A stretch of 5,938 bases of DNA from Bacteroidales bacterium. Its GTDB lineage: Bacteria; Bacteroidota; Bacteroidia; Bacteroidales; UBA4181. The stretch's first letter is position 1. Every line of letters starts with the position of its first letter. The stretch covers positions 1-5,938 of the forward strand of contig JAISKR010000127.1 in the NCBI GenBank assembly GCA_031260845.1, in the 5' to 3' direction. The position numbers were made by a program, and so were the translations under genes. Positions 5,695-5,938 of the stretch are shown here, piece after piece. The notes below the pieces were generated by a model. That model was given only the letters and a program-made list of their open reading frames with translations, did no database searches and was not told the origin of the DNA.

Positions 5695-5726
5695 CAATAA
5701 AATTTCTGATTTTTTACCTGCATTTG

Positions 5727-5809
5727 TCGATAAAGTGAATGCCCAACGGGCAAAGCACTATTGACGTGCAGATTATCTCTTTATTGATATGAACGCCCTA
5801 CGGGCAATG
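5727..5809. repeat. Structured repeat element: two related GC hairpins and a predicted three-way junction
   Basis: Two 20-base units (5736-5755 and 5790-5809) match at 17 of 20 positions, each centred on a short hairpin: TGCCC-AAC-GGGCA (5740-5752) and GCCC-TAC-GGGC (5795-5805). The first is followed by GCAC...GTGC (5755-5758 with 5766-5769). Both sit inside a longer stem: TCGATAAAG (5727-5735) pairs with CTTTATTGA (5779-5787) over nine pairs with one G·U. The whole would fold as a three-way junction plus a downstream hairpin. It lies between the two outward promoters, so neither gene's transcript should contain it. It could be a dispersed palindromic repeat, a small RNA, or chance. Confidence 0.5.
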
Positions 5810-5830
5810 TTGCAAAAATAAAATAAAAGC

Positions 5831-5860
5831 ATTGAATGAGCATTTTTTTTAATATTTTTG
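5831..5860 (+). promoter_or_regulatory. Bacteroidota-type promoter for radA
   Basis: TATTTTTG at 5853-5860 matches TAnnTTTG, and ATTG at 5831-5834 matches three of four bases of the -33 TTTG box with an 18-base spacer. The implied start is near 5864, giving a leader of only about 10 bases before the ATG at 5875. Confidence 0.5.
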
Positions 5861-5874
5861 TAAAAAAATCAGCC

Positions 5875-5938
5875 ATGTCAAAACTGAAAACCATGTTTTT
5901 TTGCCGCAACTGCGGCGCCGAATCGCCCAAATGGATTG
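5875..5938 (+). CDS. radA: DNA repair protein RadA/Sms, N-terminal fragment
   Basis: Only the first 21 codons are present; the gene runs off the window. They read MSKLKTMFFCRNCGAESPKWI. This is the start of the RadA zinc finger: a short basic lead, then CxxC (C10, C13) followed by G-x-ES-PKW, which is highly conserved across RadA proteins. RadA is a RecA-like, DnaB-type hexameric ATPase that promotes branch migration during recombination; those domains lie outside the window. The ATG follows a promoter-like box at close range. Confidence 0.88.
   Translation, partial: MSKLKTMFFCRNCGAESPKWI

Noticed and set aside
5736..5809. CRISPR-like repeat at the two 20-base units
   Set aside because: There are only two imperfect copies, each an internal palindrome, one spacer, and no cas genes; a palindromic repeat element fits better.

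Overview
The window looks like chromosomal DNA from a member of the Bacteroidota, probably Bacteroidales. Three things point there: Bacteroidota-type promoter boxes (TAnnTTTG with TTTG/ATTG upstream) at intergenic starts, little sign of Shine-Dalgarno sequences, and families typical of the phylum. These include an ECF sigma factor paired with an inner-membrane-anchored outer-membrane-barrel protein, a DUF7935-type membrane protein, a GlsA-like acyltransferase and a tandem universal stress protein. I see no tRNA, rRNA, CRISPR array, insertion sequence, integrase or prophage gene.

Layout, left to right. The 3' end of priA (replication restart helicase) enters on the + strand and stops at 183. 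It converges on a leftward run of five genes (3767 down to 209) with no gap above 21 bases: ECF sigma factor, TM-plus-barrel protein, nitroreductase, DUF7935-like membrane protein, DUF456 membrane protein. The first two overlap by 14 bases. The run begins at a TTG codon and its last gene at a GTG codon. A 185-base AT-rich region (3768-3952) separates it from a divergent tandem-domain universal stress protein, which has a clear Bacteroidota promoter. The stress gene converges on a GlsA/OlsF-type lysophospholipid acyltransferase so closely that the two stop codons interlock. A 207-base spacer (5668-5874) follows, with promoter-like boxes facing both ways and a hairpin-rich repeat element between them. 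The window ends 64 bases into radA.

How the genes may work together. The sigma factor and the overlapping barrel protein most likely form an envelope-sensing regulatory pair. The second protein has a short cytoplasmic segment, one transmembrane helix, a roughly 155-residue low-complexity linker and an outer-membrane-type barrel, so one polypeptide could in principle connect the outer membrane to the sigma factor. The three genes behind it (a flavin reductase and two small membrane proteins) may share the transcript. Together with the stress protein and the acyltransferase this gives an envelope and stress flavour, but functional linkage beyond the sigma/barrel pair is inference. The two most distinctive features are that pair and the structured repeat at 5727-5809.
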